Origin: Acidiferrobacterales bacterium
GTDB taxonomy: Bacteria > Pseudomonadota > Gammaproteobacteria > Arenicellales > JAJDZL01
NCBI GenBank assembly: GCA_028820695.1
Contig: JAPPIB010000052.1
Coordinates: 82,731 to 146,730, forward strand
Direction of reading: 5' to 3'
Length of the DNA stretch: 64,000 nt
Numbering within the stretch: the first letter of the stretch is position 1; each line of letters begins with the position of its first letter. Below the pieces are notes generated by a model that ran no database searches, was not told the DNA's origin, and saw nothing but the letters and a program-made list of their open reading frames with translations. Below, in pieces: positions 25,810 through 37,900 of this stretch. A program made the position numbers and the translations under genes.

Positions 25810-26916
25810 TTACACCGAGTGTTTCACTTCGAGCGTGATCTTGAGGTCTTCACCGATACGTCTGACTTGCGTAAACTGAGCCTGGACTCGTTCAGTCAGT
25901 TGGCGCAGTTCACCAAGCGCAGCAATTCCCTTTCCTTCGTCCCCGATCAAGGACGGTGCCATATAGACGATCACTTCATCCACCAGGCGTTCTGCGAACA
26001 GAGTTCCCACCAGATTCGGCCCGGCTTCCACCAATATCTCGTTGAATTCGCATCTTGTCAAATATTCCAATAATTTCGTGCAATCCACACCGCCGCGGCC
26101 CGATGGCAATTCAACGATACGTGCCAGCCCCTCGAGTTTCGATCTGTTTTCCGAGACCGCTGTGGGTTTCGCGGCGATGATTACATCCCCCTCAACCTCA
26201 AACAATCTCGAATCTGGCGACGTCCGAAGGTTACTGTCAACAATGATCCGGGTTGGACTTCGGCTTCGTCCGCTCGCCCTGCAATTCAAACGTGGATTGT
26301 CTTTCTGGACGGTGCCGACTCCCGTAAGAATTGCACTGGCCTGTGCTCGCAGCCGCTGCACATCCTGACGGGAAGCCTCACCGGTAATCCATTCACTTTC
26401 TCCAGTCGACGTCGCAATCCGACCATCAAGCGTGGAGGCGACCTTCACGACAGTCCAGGCCCTGCCGCGTTCATGCCGGGCGAAGAATCCTCGGTTGAGT
26501 TTCCGTGCCGCGTCCTCCTTGATCCCAACCTCAGTGACAATGCTGGCGTCCCGAAGCATGCGGATGCCTCTGCCGCTGACCGCCGGGTTGGGGTCCTGCG
26601 AGCATACGACGACTCTTCTGACTCCTGACTGAATCACCCTGTCGACGCATGGCGGCGTTCTGCCTTTCACGTTGCAGGGCTCAAGCGTGACATACATCAC
26701 ACCATCTTCGGCGCAGCCGCCACAGGCATCCAGGGCGTTGATCTCCGCGTGAGCGAGTCCGGCCTGGCTGTGAAAACCCTCTCCGACTATCTGATCACCC
26801 TGAACGACAACACAGCCTACCCTGGGATTTGGATGTGGGGCCGAAACCGGTTCCATCGCCAATTGGAGGGCACGCTCCATAAAGTGATGATCCGCACTTG
26901 AAAATTCAGACATCAC
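25810..26916 (-). CDS. ribD: Riboflavin deaminase/reductase RibD
   Basis: Bifunctional enzyme of 368 residues. The N-terminal deaminase has HAEINALDACGG and the zinc cysteines in TLEPCNVKGRTPPC. The C-terminal NADPH reductase starts near 147 with VVKVASTLDGRIATSTGES, then GVGTVQKDNPRLNCR. No FMN riboswitch consensus was seen upstream (26917-27025). Confidence 0.94.
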   Translation of the reverse strand: MMSEFSSADHHFMERALQLAMEPVSAPHPNPRVGCVVVQGDQIVGEGFHSQAGLAHAEINALDACGGCAEDGVMYVTLEPCNVKGRTPPCVDRVIQSGVRRVVVCSQDPNPAVSGRGIRMLRDASIVTEVGIKEDAARKLNRGFFARHERGRAWTVVKVASTLDGRIATSTGESEWITGEASRQDVQRLRAQASAILTGVGTVQKDNPRLNCRASGRSRSPTRIIVDSNLRTSPDSRLFEVEGDVIIAAKPTAVSENRSKLEGLARIVELPSGRGGVDCTKLLEYLTRCEFNEILVEAGPNLVGTLFAERLVDEVIVYMAPSLIGDEGKGIAALGELRQLTERVQAQFTQVRRIGEDLKITLEVKHSV

Positions 26917-27025
26917 CCGTCACCGTTCAACCCATCATTGAAGTTCTGTGATATATCGCCCCGGACAGGAATCACCTGGCATCACCGGACATTGCGGTGC
27001 AGGCTGACCGCAGTTCCTCTCAGAA

Positions 27026-28012
27026 TCATGTTTCCTCAGTGATCGCCATGTCCTCGCGCGTGATGTTCAGCGCAAGTACGGCTGGGCTCGCAATGAAAAT
27101 CGATGAATAGGTACCCACGATGACACCGATCAGCAAGGCGAATGAGAATCCGCGAATCACCTCGCCACCGAACACCAACAGTGTCACCACCACAAGCAAC
27201 GTTGTAAATGACGTCAATATTGTTCGGCGAAGCGTCTGGTTGATTGACCGATTCATGATTTCGACCGATGTTCCCTGACGACTTCGGCGGAAGTTTTCCC
27301 GGATACGATCGAAAACCACAATCGTGTCGTTCAGCGAGTAACCGATCACTGCCAGAACTGCCGCCAAGACTGCCAGCGTGAACTCAATCTGAAAAATCGA
27401 GAACATGCCAATCGTAATGAATACATCATGCACCAACGCAACCACGGAGCCAATTGCAAAGCGCCACTCAAAGCGCCAGGCGACATAGATCAGAATACCG
27501 ATCAGGGCATACAGCATTGCCAGACCGCCCTGCTCTGTCAGCTCCTCACCGACTTTCGGACCCACGAACTCCACTCGACGCATCTGGACAAAACACTCCC
27601 CGACTGAATTGCCAGCTTGCCGGCAGTTTTGCAGACCACCCGTAGTGGACTCTGTCAACGTCTCTCCATAAGGTGCACGGAGTGCCTCGACAATGCGCGT
27701 GCTCAGTTCAGCTGCTGTACCCTCCACATTCTTGGACGGCAGCCGAATCATCACGTCCTGGCTGGTGCCGAAATACTGGACAGTTGTATCAGGGATGTCG
27801 CTTTGCGCAAGTTGGAGGCGCACTTCATCAACACTGACCTGTTCACCATATCGGACTTCAACCAAGGTTCCACCGGTAAAGTCCAACCCCCAATTGATAC
27901 CCTGGACGAAGATGGAAGCCAATCCGGCGACAATCAGCACAGTCGACAAAATCGCAGCCACGCGGCGATGGCCGAGAAAATCGATTTTCAGGTCTTTTTT
28001 TAGAAATTCCAT
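27026..28012 (-). CDS. secF: Protein translocase subunit SecF
   Basis: Inner-membrane component of the SecDF motor that helps proteins leave the SecYEG channel on the periplasmic side. It is 328 residues long with helix 1 near 17-35, then GINWGLDFTGGTLVEV, a periplasmic P1 domain, and a five-helix C-terminal bundle containing GYSLNDTIVVFDRIRENFR. The start is 13 bases after secD. Confidence 0.95.
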   Translation of the reverse strand: MEFLKKDLKIDFLGHRRVAAILSTVLIVAGLASIFVQGINWGLDFTGGTLVEVRYGEQVSVDEVRLQLAQSDIPDTTVQYFGTSQDVMIRLPSKNVEGTAAELSTRIVEALRAPYGETLTESTTGGLQNCRQAGNSVGECFVQMRRVEFVGPKVGEELTEQGGLAMLYALIGILIYVAWRFEWRFAIGSVVALVHDVFITIGMFSIFQIEFTLAVLAAVLAVIGYSLNDTIVVFDRIRENFRRSRQGTSVEIMNRSINQTLRRTILTSFTTLLVVVTLLVFGGEVIRGFSFALLIGVIVGTYSSIFIASPAVLALNITREDMAITEET

Positions 28013-28024
28013 CGTTAAGATTTC

Positions 28025-29914
28025 CTATATCGCCAAACCGGTTACCCGCCGCCGGCCGCCGTATATCAGGTTGATCACCGTCCGCGTTCCCAGAATCGCC
28101 GTAAACATCGACGTAACGATACCAATACTCAAAGTAACCGCAAATCCCTTGATCGGTCCGGTTCCGAAGTTGAACAGCACAATGGCTGCGATCAGGGTGG
28201 TGATGTTTGCGTCAACGATCGTGGAAAACGCTTTCTCATAACCGGCCTGAATACTTGCTTGAGGAGAATTGCGATTTCTCAACTCCTCTCTGATCCGCTC
28301 AAAGATGAGCACGTTGGCGTCGACCGCAATACCGACGGTCAGCACAATTCCCGCAACACCCGGCAATGTAAGCGTTGCCTGCAGTGCCGACAGGACTGCA
28401 ACGATCAGTACAAGATTCAAAGCCAAGGCGAGATTCGCAACAAGACCGAACATACGATAATAGACGACCATGAAAATCAGAACCAGCACGAAGCCGATCA
28501 GTACCGATTGCAATCCCTGCAGAATATTCTCCTGCCCCAGGCTCGGACCGACAGTTCGCTCCTCGATGATATCGACCGGTGCGGCAAGCGCGCCTGCCCT
28601 GAGCAGCAAGGCCAGATCCCTGGCTTCAGTGACACTGTCGAGTCCTTCGATCTGAAATCTTCTTCCGAGCTGATCGCGGATAACCGGTGCTGTAATCACT
28701 TCCTCAAGAAGTGTCTTGACGCGTACTGGGTTTCCCTGCTCATCCAAAACCGCATTGCCGGCCTCATCACGCTTGGTCTCGGAGCGGGATTCGACATAGA
28801 CAACACCCATCCGTTTGCCGATATTCTCGCCGGTAACACGTTGATTGATCGCTGCACCGCGTGAATCCAGGGTGATGCTGACAATCGGTCCGCCCGACAG
28901 GGTATCAAGACTCGCGGCTGCATCGACAATGTTGTCTCCAGAATAGACCAGCGATTTCTTCAACAGGATTGGGTTGCCATCCCTCAAGTTATATAACCTT
29001 GAACCCGGAGGCACAGCCCCCTCCAATGCGGACGATAGATCGTGTTCCTCATCGACCATCCGAATTTCGAGTGTGGCGGTGCGTCCCAGAATCCGCTTGG
29101 CGCGCGCAGTATCCTGTACCCCGGGCAGCTGGATCACAATTCGAGCGTCGCCCTGACGCTGGACGACCGGTTCGGCCACACCAAGTTCGTCAATCCGGTT
29201 TCGCAGAGCCACCATGTTCTGCTCCAGTGCGAACCCTTTGAGCTCTTCGATTTCAGTCTCGCTCAGGCTGACGGAAAGATACGGCTCTCCATCCTGTTCA
29301 AACTCGTTCACAACGAGTTCAGGCAGCTCATCATCAATGACGTCGACCGCCTGATCGCGCTGACCGGCGTCTCGGAACTTCACCTGAACACCACCTGCCT
29401 GCTCATCAAGACGAACATACGCGTAGCGCACCTTCGCCTCGCGAAGCGTTCTGCGCAGTGTATCGACGTAGCGTTCCTCCGCCCTCGAGACCGCACTGTC
29501 CAAATCGACTTCCATCAGGAAATGCACTCCGCCGCGAAGATCAAGCCCGAGATACATCGGTGCCGCACCCAGGGCGTTCATCCATGCCGGCGAGGACGGT
29601 ACCAGTGTCAATGCTATTGTGTACTGATTGCCCAAAGAGTCCTGTAACGCATCCCTCGCCCTGATCTGTGTCTCGGTGTCGTCGAAGCGAACGCGTACGC
29701 CCTTCTCATCAGCGATGATTCCAAGCGGTGTGATTTCCTCGCGCGACAGAACCTGCTCCACCCGGTCCAAGATGAACGGAGTGACTGCAGTCGTCCGAGC
29801 GGCGCGAATCTGCACGCCCGGATCATCTCCAAACAGATTAGGAAAGGCGTAAAAAAAACCGGGTAGCAGTACAGCCCCAATCAACAGATACCGCCACCAG
29901 GGATTCTGGTTCAT
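28025..29914 (-). CDS. secD: Protein translocase subunit SecD
   Basis: Partner of SecF, 629 residues. After helix 1 (7-25) comes the large periplasmic region including YLGLDLRGGVHFLMEVD and QLPGVQDTARAKRILG. The C-terminal membrane bundle contains GIVLTVGIAVDANVLIFERI. The start codon immediately follows the yajC stop. Confidence 0.96.
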   Translation of the reverse strand: MNQNPWWRYLLIGAVLLPGFFYAFPNLFGDDPGVQIRAARTTAVTPFILDRVEQVLSREEITPLGIIADEKGVRVRFDDTETQIRARDALQDSLGNQYTIALTLVPSSPAWMNALGAAPMYLGLDLRGGVHFLMEVDLDSAVSRAEERYVDTLRRTLREAKVRYAYVRLDEQAGGVQVKFRDAGQRDQAVDVIDDELPELVVNEFEQDGEPYLSVSLSETEIEELKGFALEQNMVALRNRIDELGVAEPVVQRQGDARIVIQLPGVQDTARAKRILGRTATLEIRMVDEEHDLSSALEGAVPPGSRLYNLRDGNPILLKKSLVYSGDNIVDAAASLDTLSGGPIVSITLDSRGAAINQRVTGENIGKRMGVVYVESRSETKRDEAGNAVLDEQGNPVRVKTLLEEVITAPVIRDQLGRRFQIEGLDSVTEARDLALLLRAGALAAPVDIIEERTVGPSLGQENILQGLQSVLIGFVLVLIFMVVYYRMFGLVANLALALNLVLIVAVLSALQATLTLPGVAGIVLTVGIAVDANVLIFERIREELRNRNSPQASIQAGYEKAFSTIVDANITTLIAAIVLFNFGTGPIKGFAVTLSIGIVTSMFTAILGTRTVINLIYGGRRRVTGLAI

Positions 29915-30307
29915 CTATTCTGATTCTGCTATATCAGTGGAATCAGATGACTTTTTCTTCTTTTTCTTCTTTTTCGGCGCTTCCTCTTGGGGAGGGGCGC
30001 TCGGCGGAAGCAACTGGGCTATCGCTACGCGCTGTACCTTTACATCGACATTCGGCGCGACGTTCAAGAATACCGAATATTCCTCAACCTGGACGATTCG
30101 GCCCATCAACCCGCCGCTGGTAGCAACCTCATCTCCCACCTCAAGCGCTCCGATCATCTCTTTGTGCTGTTTTGTTTTCTTCTGCTGAGGCCGGATCAGC
30201 AAGAAATAGAACAATACGAATATCAGTACCAACGGAATCAGGCTGACGAAGCCGCCACCTGCCGATTCCCCTGATTGCGCCAGTGCACTGGAAATAAAGA
30301 AATCCAT
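29915..30307 (-). CDS. yajC: Sec translocon accessory protein YajC
   Basis: A 130-residue single-pass membrane protein. Helix 22-42 (SLIPLVLIFVLFYFLLIRP) is followed by the conserved QQKKTKQHKEMIGALEVGD and VATSGGLMGRI. The C-terminal tail is an unusually long lysine run (KKKKKKKK) and an acidic serine-rich end, longer than the roughly 110 residues typical of E. coli YajC. It starts the yajC-secD-secF unit. Confidence 0.94.
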   Translation of the reverse strand: MDFFISSALAQSGESAGGGFVSLIPLVLIFVLFYFLLIRPQQKKTKQHKEMIGALEVGDEVATSGGLMGRIVQVEEYSVFLNVAPNVDVKVQRVAIAQLLPPSAPPQEEAPKKKKKKKKSSDSTDIAESE

Positions 30308-30607
30308 AAATTTTCACCAATGATGTGTGATTTTGTTCAATCGGACAATGTTACCATAAATCGCTTTGAGTCCGAACAACCGCAAGGAAATTTTTTGAGG
30401 ATTCATGCTGTTGGCCGGCTCGTATGCGACAAAGCGATGCCGACGCATGACTTGGGTCATGCGCAATAAAAATATACTACACCTATGATGTCAGATTGCA
30501 TCGCATAATGGCCGAAATTGGGCTGAATGAGACCCTGTACCTTGCCGTCAGAGGTGCCATGCCGCGACTGGGGATAATGATGGAAGCCGCCACCCGCCAT
30601 TCGATAA
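30308..30607. other. Spacer between tgt and yajC
   Basis: No gene is recognised. The region holds a perfect hairpin at 30444-30463 and should contain the promoter of yajC-secD-secF. It is longer than the usual tgt-yajC gap, so the two may be transcribed separately here. Confidence 0.5.
30444..30463. promoter_or_regulatory. Perfect 8-bp hairpin upstream of yajC
   Basis: CGCATGAC-TTGG-GTCATGCG is an exact inverted repeat with a 4-base loop, about 140 bases upstream of the yajC start. On the minus strand it lacks a T-run, so it is not an obvious tgt terminator; an operator or attenuator role is possible but unproven. Confidence 0.35.
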
Positions 30608-32012
<1,405 letters not shown>

Positions 32013-32882
32013 ATGAAACCTCTGAATTCAGTCAATATCGGATTTGTCGGTCTCGGACTCATGGGGAAGCCGATGGCACGCAATCTGAAAAAAGCAGGTG
32101 CCCGGGTCACTGTGTTCAATCGCAGTCGCTCTTCAGTCGACGAATTGGTGAGTGAGGGTTTCGAGGCGGCAAATTCGCCGGCTCAAGCTGGATGTTCGCA
32201 ATTTGTCATATGCATGGTTTCCGATACTGAGGCTGTCCGTGACGTACTGTTCGGGGAAAACGGTGTCATCGAATCACAAAACTCCGACTGCACCGTGATT
32301 GATATGGGAACTACCGAGGTTACTGCGACCAGACAGTTCGCACAGCGCCTCGACACAGTCGGAATCCGCTATGTCGATGCTCCGGTATCGGGTGGAGAAA
32401 TTGGTGCGATCAACTCACAGCTGTCAATCATGGTAGGGGCTTGTGAAGCGGATATGCAGCGCACCCGCGCGATTTTCGATGTATTGGGAAGTCGGGTGGT
32501 ACATGTCGGCGATGTCGGGACCGGACAGATCGCCAAGGCCGCAAACCAGATTATCGTCGGTCTGACAATCGGAGCGGTCGCTGAGGCTTTCGCGCTCGCC
32601 CGCGATGGCGGTGCCGACCTTGATCGCGTCTGGCAGGCGCTCGGCGGAGGATTCGCGGATTCTCGGATATTGCAGTTGCACGGCCGAAGAATGATCGATG
32701 GAGGCTATGCACCTGGCGGGAAGGTCAGGACGCAACACAAGGATCTGGTACAAGCCCTTGAATTCGCTCAGGCCAATCACACACAACTGCCGTCCACATC
32801 ACTTTGCCGGGACCTATACAGCAATCTGATTCAACGCGGAGACGGTGACTTGGATCACAGCGCACTGTTCAGGCTGTATTGA
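32013..32882 (+). CDS. 3-hydroxyisobutyrate dehydrogenase-like
   Basis: A 289-residue NAD(P)-dependent beta-hydroxyacid dehydrogenase. The Rossmann motif is GFVGLGLMGKPMARNL (10-25). The substrate signature is DAPVSGGEIGA, the catalytic lysine lies in IAKAANQII, and GGKVRTQHKDL closes the C-terminal domain. The family includes 3-hydroxyisobutyrate and tartronate-semialdehyde reductases. The nearby IcmF and leucine genes make a role in valine breakdown plausible, but this is inference. Confidence 0.8.
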   Translation: MKPLNSVNIGFVGLGLMGKPMARNLKKAGARVTVFNRSRSSVDELVSEGFEAANSPAQAGCSQFVICMVSDTEAVRDVLFGENGVIESQNSDCTVIDMGTTEVTATRQFAQRLDTVGIRYVDAPVSGGEIGAINSQLSIMVGACEADMQRTRAIFDVLGSRVVHVGDVGTGQIAKAANQIIVGLTIGAVAEAFALARDGGADLDRVWQALGGGFADSRILQLHGRRMIDGGYAPGGKVRTQHKDLVQALEFAQANHTQLPSTSLCRDLYSNLIQRGDGDLDHSALFRLY

Positions 32883-32892
32883 CGCCCGAAAT

Positions 32893-34107
32893 TCAGGCTT
32901 CAGCTTCCGGTAAGGGATAGTGTCCCTTACGTCGCACCCACACCACAAGAATCGCGACCAAGACGATGGGCACCAGGGCTCCGCTGCTCAACACATACCA
33001 ACCCCAAAGATGATGGAGCACTCCAGACATCAAGGCGGTCAGCGTGACAGTCGAAAACACACACAAGTCATTGAATCCCTGAACAATGGCTTTCTCACTC
33101 GGTCTGTAGGTTTTGGTCAGCAGTGTTGTCGCACCAAGAAAGGTGAAATTCCAACCGACGCCTAACGATACCAGCGAAAGGCAAAAGCCAATGAACGAAT
33201 CACCGATTATGTAGACGATGCCCACGCATGCGACCAACGCCACCAGGCCGGAAAAGATTATGTTCAGATCCCCAAACCTTCGTACCAGATGGCCGGTGAA
33301 AAAAGAGGGCGCAAACATTGCGAATATGTGCCACTGTATGACCTGCACCGTATAGCTGAACTCTATGCCCCTGACCTCCATCGCCAACGGGGTGGAGGTC
33401 ATCAACAGATTCATGACACCGTAACCGACTGTCGCACTGACAACCGCCAGGATAAAGACCGGTTGCACAATGATCTCGCGCAACGGTCGTCCTTCTGTCT
33501 TTTTCGTTTCGGCGTCGGTAACAGGCACTTTGAGAAAGGACACCAACGTAAAGGACAAAAGATAGACCGCGGCCAGGGCCATGTAGGAGCCAGCGAACAC
33601 GGCGTCGCTGAACGCATCCTTGGTCAGATTCGTCATATTCGGTCCGATGAATGCCGCAACAACACTCCCCGCCAAGACGTACGAAATCGCTCGACTTCGA
33701 TACGATTCGGTCGATACATCTGCTGCTGCGAAACGGTAGAACGCACCAAAGGCATTGGCCACTCCGAATAATGCAATACCAGCTGAAAATATCCAGAAAC
33801 TGTGAGAAATGATTGCGAAGCTGGAGACTATCGCACCGGTAATTCCAGACAAAAGACCAATCATGAAACCGTTTCTTCGTCCCACTCGTTTCATCAGCAG
33901 CGACGCCGGCATGGCGAAAGTCATTCCGAATAGAAACAGAATCGCAACCGGCACTGTCCCCATCATGGGATCAGGCGCCAGCATGACACCAATCAGCGCT
34001 GCAGACACGATCAGGGTCGAATTGGTCGTGAACATACACGCCTGACAGGCAGACAATATTGCAACATTCAGTCGCATTCTTGGCATTACTTGTTCGGAAA
34101 CGCTCAT
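32893..34107 (-). CDS. MFS transporter of unknown substrate
   Basis: A 404-residue membrane protein with about 12 hydrophobic helices. The loop 2-3 motif is degenerate (LLMKRVGRRNGFMIG), and the second half has HLVRRFGDLNIIF at the equivalent place. No substrate signature is recognised. It is last in a run with the SDR gene and icmF on the minus strand, 27 bases after the SDR stop, so it may carry a related acid. Confidence 0.75.
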   Translation of the reverse strand: MSVSEQVMPRMRLNVAILSACQACMFTTNSTLIVSAALIGVMLAPDPMMGTVPVAILFLFGMTFAMPASLLMKRVGRRNGFMIGLLSGITGAIVSSFAIISHSFWIFSAGIALFGVANAFGAFYRFAAADVSTESYRSRAISYVLAGSVVAAFIGPNMTNLTKDAFSDAVFAGSYMALAAVYLLSFTLVSFLKVPVTDAETKKTEGRPLREIIVQPVFILAVVSATVGYGVMNLLMTSTPLAMEVRGIEFSYTVQVIQWHIFAMFAPSFFTGHLVRRFGDLNIIFSGLVALVACVGIVYIIGDSFIGFCLSLVSLGVGWNFTFLGATTLLTKTYRPSEKAIVQGFNDLCVFSTVTLTALMSGVLHHLWGWYVLSSGALVPIVLVAILVVWVRRKGHYPLPEAEA

Positions 34108-34134
34108 AGGTTCGCCTATCGGCAGGTGAAAAAG

Positions 34135-34929
34135 TTATGAGAGGGTTCGTCCGCCATCAATATGAATTGCCTGGCCTGTGATGAATGCGCCGGATCGAGA
34201 CAGCAGCAATACAACTGTACCGAGTATGTCGTCAGGTTCAAACAGCCGCCCCAGCGGGATTCTGGACTCGGCATTTTTGCGATTGTCGCCTTGGTCCAGG
34301 AAAGAATGGGTCAGCTGGGTATCGCACATCGCGGGGCTGATGGCATTGACTGTAATGGTGTACCCGGCCCACTCCACCGCAAGAACCCGGGTCAGATGTG
34401 TCAGCGCAGCCTTGCTGGCGGCATAGGCCGCATAACCCGGATTCGAAATGCTGTCGGATACTGACGCGATATTGATGATGCGCCCGCAGCCTTGCGGAAT
34501 CATGATCCTTGCCGCGTGCCGACACATCAGGAATGCCGCGTTCAGATTGGTCTCGACAATGCGCGAAAAGACTTTTTCCGGCATATCAGTCGCGGGAATG
34601 ATCTCGAACAGACCCACACAATTGATCAGTCCATCCAGTCGCTCCCATCTTTCAGATGTACTCTGCAGTGCCGACTGGCATGCGGCTTCGTGCCGAACAT
34701 CAAACACCTCGGAAAATACGCTGTCGGAGCTGAATTCAGAAGCAAGTTGCTGCAAGCCATCATCGTTTTTGTCAAAAATGGCAACCTTGCAGCCCTGTCG
34801 GACAAGTTCCCGCGCAACAACCGACCCGAACGCGCCTGCCGCACCAGCAACCGCGACCACCTGTCCACGAAGGTCAAATAATGACTGCAAGACGGTAAGT
34901 TCTTCGAACGGATGGGGCGATGTCGGCAA
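34135..34929 (-). CDS. SDR family oxidoreductase
   Basis: A 264-residue classical short-chain dehydrogenase. The cofactor loop reads AGAAGAFGSVV, a variant of the usual TGxxxGIG with alanine replacing the threonine. The catalytic set is IINIASVSDSI with Ser, then YAAYAASKAAL with Tyr and Lys. INCVG replaces the more common NNAG. The C-terminus has ITGQAIHIDGG. It starts 26 bases after icmF. The substrate is unknown; 3-oxoacyl or 3-hydroxyacyl compounds fit the neighbourhood. Confidence 0.82.
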   Translation of the reverse strand: MPTSPHPFEELTVLQSLFDLRGQVVAVAGAAGAFGSVVARELVRQGCKVAIFDKNDDGLQQLASEFSSDSVFSEVFDVRHEAACQSALQSTSERWERLDGLINCVGLFEIIPATDMPEKVFSRIVETNLNAAFLMCRHAARIMIPQGCGRIINIASVSDSISNPGYAAYAASKAALTHLTRVLAVEWAGYTITVNAISPAMCDTQLTHSFLDQGDNRKNAESRIPLGRLFEPDDILGTVVLLLSRSGAFITGQAIHIDGGRTLS

Positions 34930-34955
34930 TTGAAGGCAAATGTTTGGGCGCGGTG

Positions 34956-37900
34956 CTACATGTTGCGCCGAAATTTGCCTCCCACCTCAAACAATGCTGA
35001 TGTGATCTGACCGACGGAACAACTGCGAACAGCCGACATGAGTTCGGCGAAAACATTGCGATTCTCCACAACCGCCGCCTGCAATGATGCGATCGCAGCA
35101 GCGGACTCTCCGCGGTGGCGTTCATGAAAATCATGCAGTCGTTCCAACTGTGAGCGTTTCTCCTGATCAGTCGATCGGGCCAATTCGGTGTCCTGCTGTT
35201 GCTCCACCTCAGGATTCTGAAACATGTTGACACCGACAATCGGCAAAGTGCCGTCGTGCTTGAGCCGTTCGTAATGCAGAGACTGGTCCTGGATGCATCC
35301 GCGCTGATAACCCGTCTCCATCGCTCCCAGTACACCGCCTCGCTGAGATATTGACTCAAACTCACAAAGCACTGCCTCTTCAACAAGATCAGTAAGTTCC
35401 TCCACAATGAAACTGCCCTGATTGGAATTGTCGTTCTGAGCCAGACCCCATTCCTTGTTGATGATCAGCTGAATCGCCATCGCCCTTCGTACAGACTCCT
35501 GTGTTGGCGTGGTGATCGCCTCGTCATAAGCATTTGTGTGCAGACTGTTACAGTTGTCGTATACCGCGATCAGTGCCTGCAGTGTGGTTCGGATGTCATT
35601 GAAATTGATCTCCTGCGCATGGAGTGACCTGCCGGAAGTCTGGATGTGATATTTCAGTCGCCGGGATTTTTCGTTCGCACCATACTTTTCCTTCATCGTC
35701 ACCGCCCATATCCTGCGTGCCACCCGTCCCATAACCGTGTATTCCGCATCCATTCCGTTCGAGAAGAAAAACGAAAGATTCGATGCGAAATCATCAATAT
35801 GCATCCCTCGCGCAAGATACATCTCGACGTAGGTAAATGCGTTGGCAAGAGTAAATGCAAGTTGAGAGATCGGGTTGGCGCCGGCTTCGGCAATGTGGTA
35901 TCCGGATATGGACACCGAGTAGAAATTGCACACCTCGTTGGCAATGAAATATTCCTGAATATCGCCCATCACCTTGAGACTGAATTCTGTCGAGAAAATA
36001 CACGTGTTCTGACCCTGATCCTCTTTGAGAATATCGGCCTGAACTGTTCCTCGGACGCTCCTCAGTGCGTTTGCGCGCAGTGACTCATACTCGTCGCTGT
36101 CTGGCTTGCGATCATGCTTGGCTTCAAAGGCATCGACCTGCTGGTCGATTGCCGTATTGAGCAACATCGCCAGATAGGTCGGAGCCGGACCATTGATGGT
36201 CATTGACACCGAAGTCTGACGGCTGCAAAGATCAAAGTCGCTGTATAGTACCTTCATATCGTCCAGTGTCGCGACTGATACACCGGAATTGCCGACTTTT
36301 CCATAGATGTCGGGGCGCTCATCCGGGTCAAACCCGTACAGGGAGACCGAATCAAATGCAGTCGACAGTCGTTTCGCCGCTGAATGCTCCGACAGCAACT
36401 TGAAACGTCGGTTGGTCTTATGCGGTCCGCCTTCACCTGCAAACATTCGCGTCGGATCTTCGTCCTTTCGCTTGAACGAAAATACCCCACCCGTATAAGG
36501 AAAGCTACCCGGCAGATTTTCCCGCATGAGCCAACTGAGCAAGTCGCCATGGTCATGAAAGTGCGGCACGGAAATCTTCGGAATTCTGGTACCCGAAATG
36601 GTTTCGTAAAACATTTTCGGTGCGTCCCTGACATTCGATTGCGACATCTCGAATCTCACGGCATCGACACGCTGCGGCCATTGCTTGATCAATTCGGCCG
36701 CGTCGGTATCCAGCAACAGCTCGCGTTCGTCGGCAAGGCCCGCCAATGCCGACGGATCGCCGACGTCCGCTTCCCTCAACATCTGGACACAAGCCCGCAA
36801 CTGTTGAATCTCACGTGCGAGTTGCGAAAGCGATTCCACTTTTTTGTGATAATCCCGCACCGTCTCAACAATTTCACCCAGATATCCAATTCGAGACGGA
36901 GGAATGATACTGTGCCGGTCCGATGAGACCTTGGATGTGAGTTCCGCGGGGAATGTATCGCTGTTTCTCGGCACATCCAACAGTTTGACAATCTTCTGAA
37001 AAAGAGCGGTCACACCGTCATCGCTGAATCTCGAGGATATTGTTCCGTAAACTGGCATCGACTGCGCTGGCCGATCGAAAGCCGCCTGATTTCGCTGCAC
37101 CTGCTTGCACACGTCCCGATAGGCGTCCTGCGCACCTTTTGCGTCGAACTTGTTGATGACCACCAAGTCGGCAAAATCAAGCATGTCTATCTTTTCCAGC
37201 TGACTTGCCGAACCGAATTCCGGAGTCATTACGTAAACGGTTTTGTCGACATAGGGGACAACGGAAGAGTCACCCTGGCCAATTCCGGGTGTTTCGACGA
37301 CGACCAGATTGAAGCCCCAAATTGAGCATGCCCTGATCACATCGTTCAGAAATGAGGGGATCGCACCTCCGGCGTTACGGGTGGCGAGTGAGCGAACAAA
37401 TACCTGCGAGGAGTCTATCGCGTTCAACCTGATGCGATCGCCGAGCAAAGCGCCGCCGGTCTTTTTTCGTGTCGGATCTACTGCAAGAATCGCAATTCTG
37501 GTGTCAGGTTCGCAATACAGTCGAAATCTCTGAACCAGCTCATCGGTGAGCGATGACTTGCCTGATCCGCCTGTACCGGTAATACCGAGAACCCGCGGCA
37601 CGCTCACCTGCTCGCGGTGTGCGTCCAAATAGGCGATGGCTTGTGGATCACCGCGCTCGATGGCACTGATCAGCAGTGCCAGATCTCTGGTATCGTCGCA
37701 GTCCAGGCTGTCTGCGGTCAAAGGATGGGATATGGTTGAATCACTCCGACATCGGTCGATCATGTCGTCAACCATGCCTTGCAGGCCGGACTTCTGGCCA
37801 TCGCCGGGAGAGTAAATCCGCGCAACACCATAATCGTGCAGCTCGCGAATCTCATCTGGAACTATAACACCGCCGCCGCCACCGAAAACCTTGATGTCCC

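Noticed and set aside
26917..27025. Possible FMN riboswitch before ribD
   Set aside because: I looked for the conserved FMN aptamer segments and found none.
29930..29990. Lysine-codon run at the yajC 3' end as a slippage or repeat element
   Set aside because: It is explained as the basic tail of YajC; such tails vary in length in the family.
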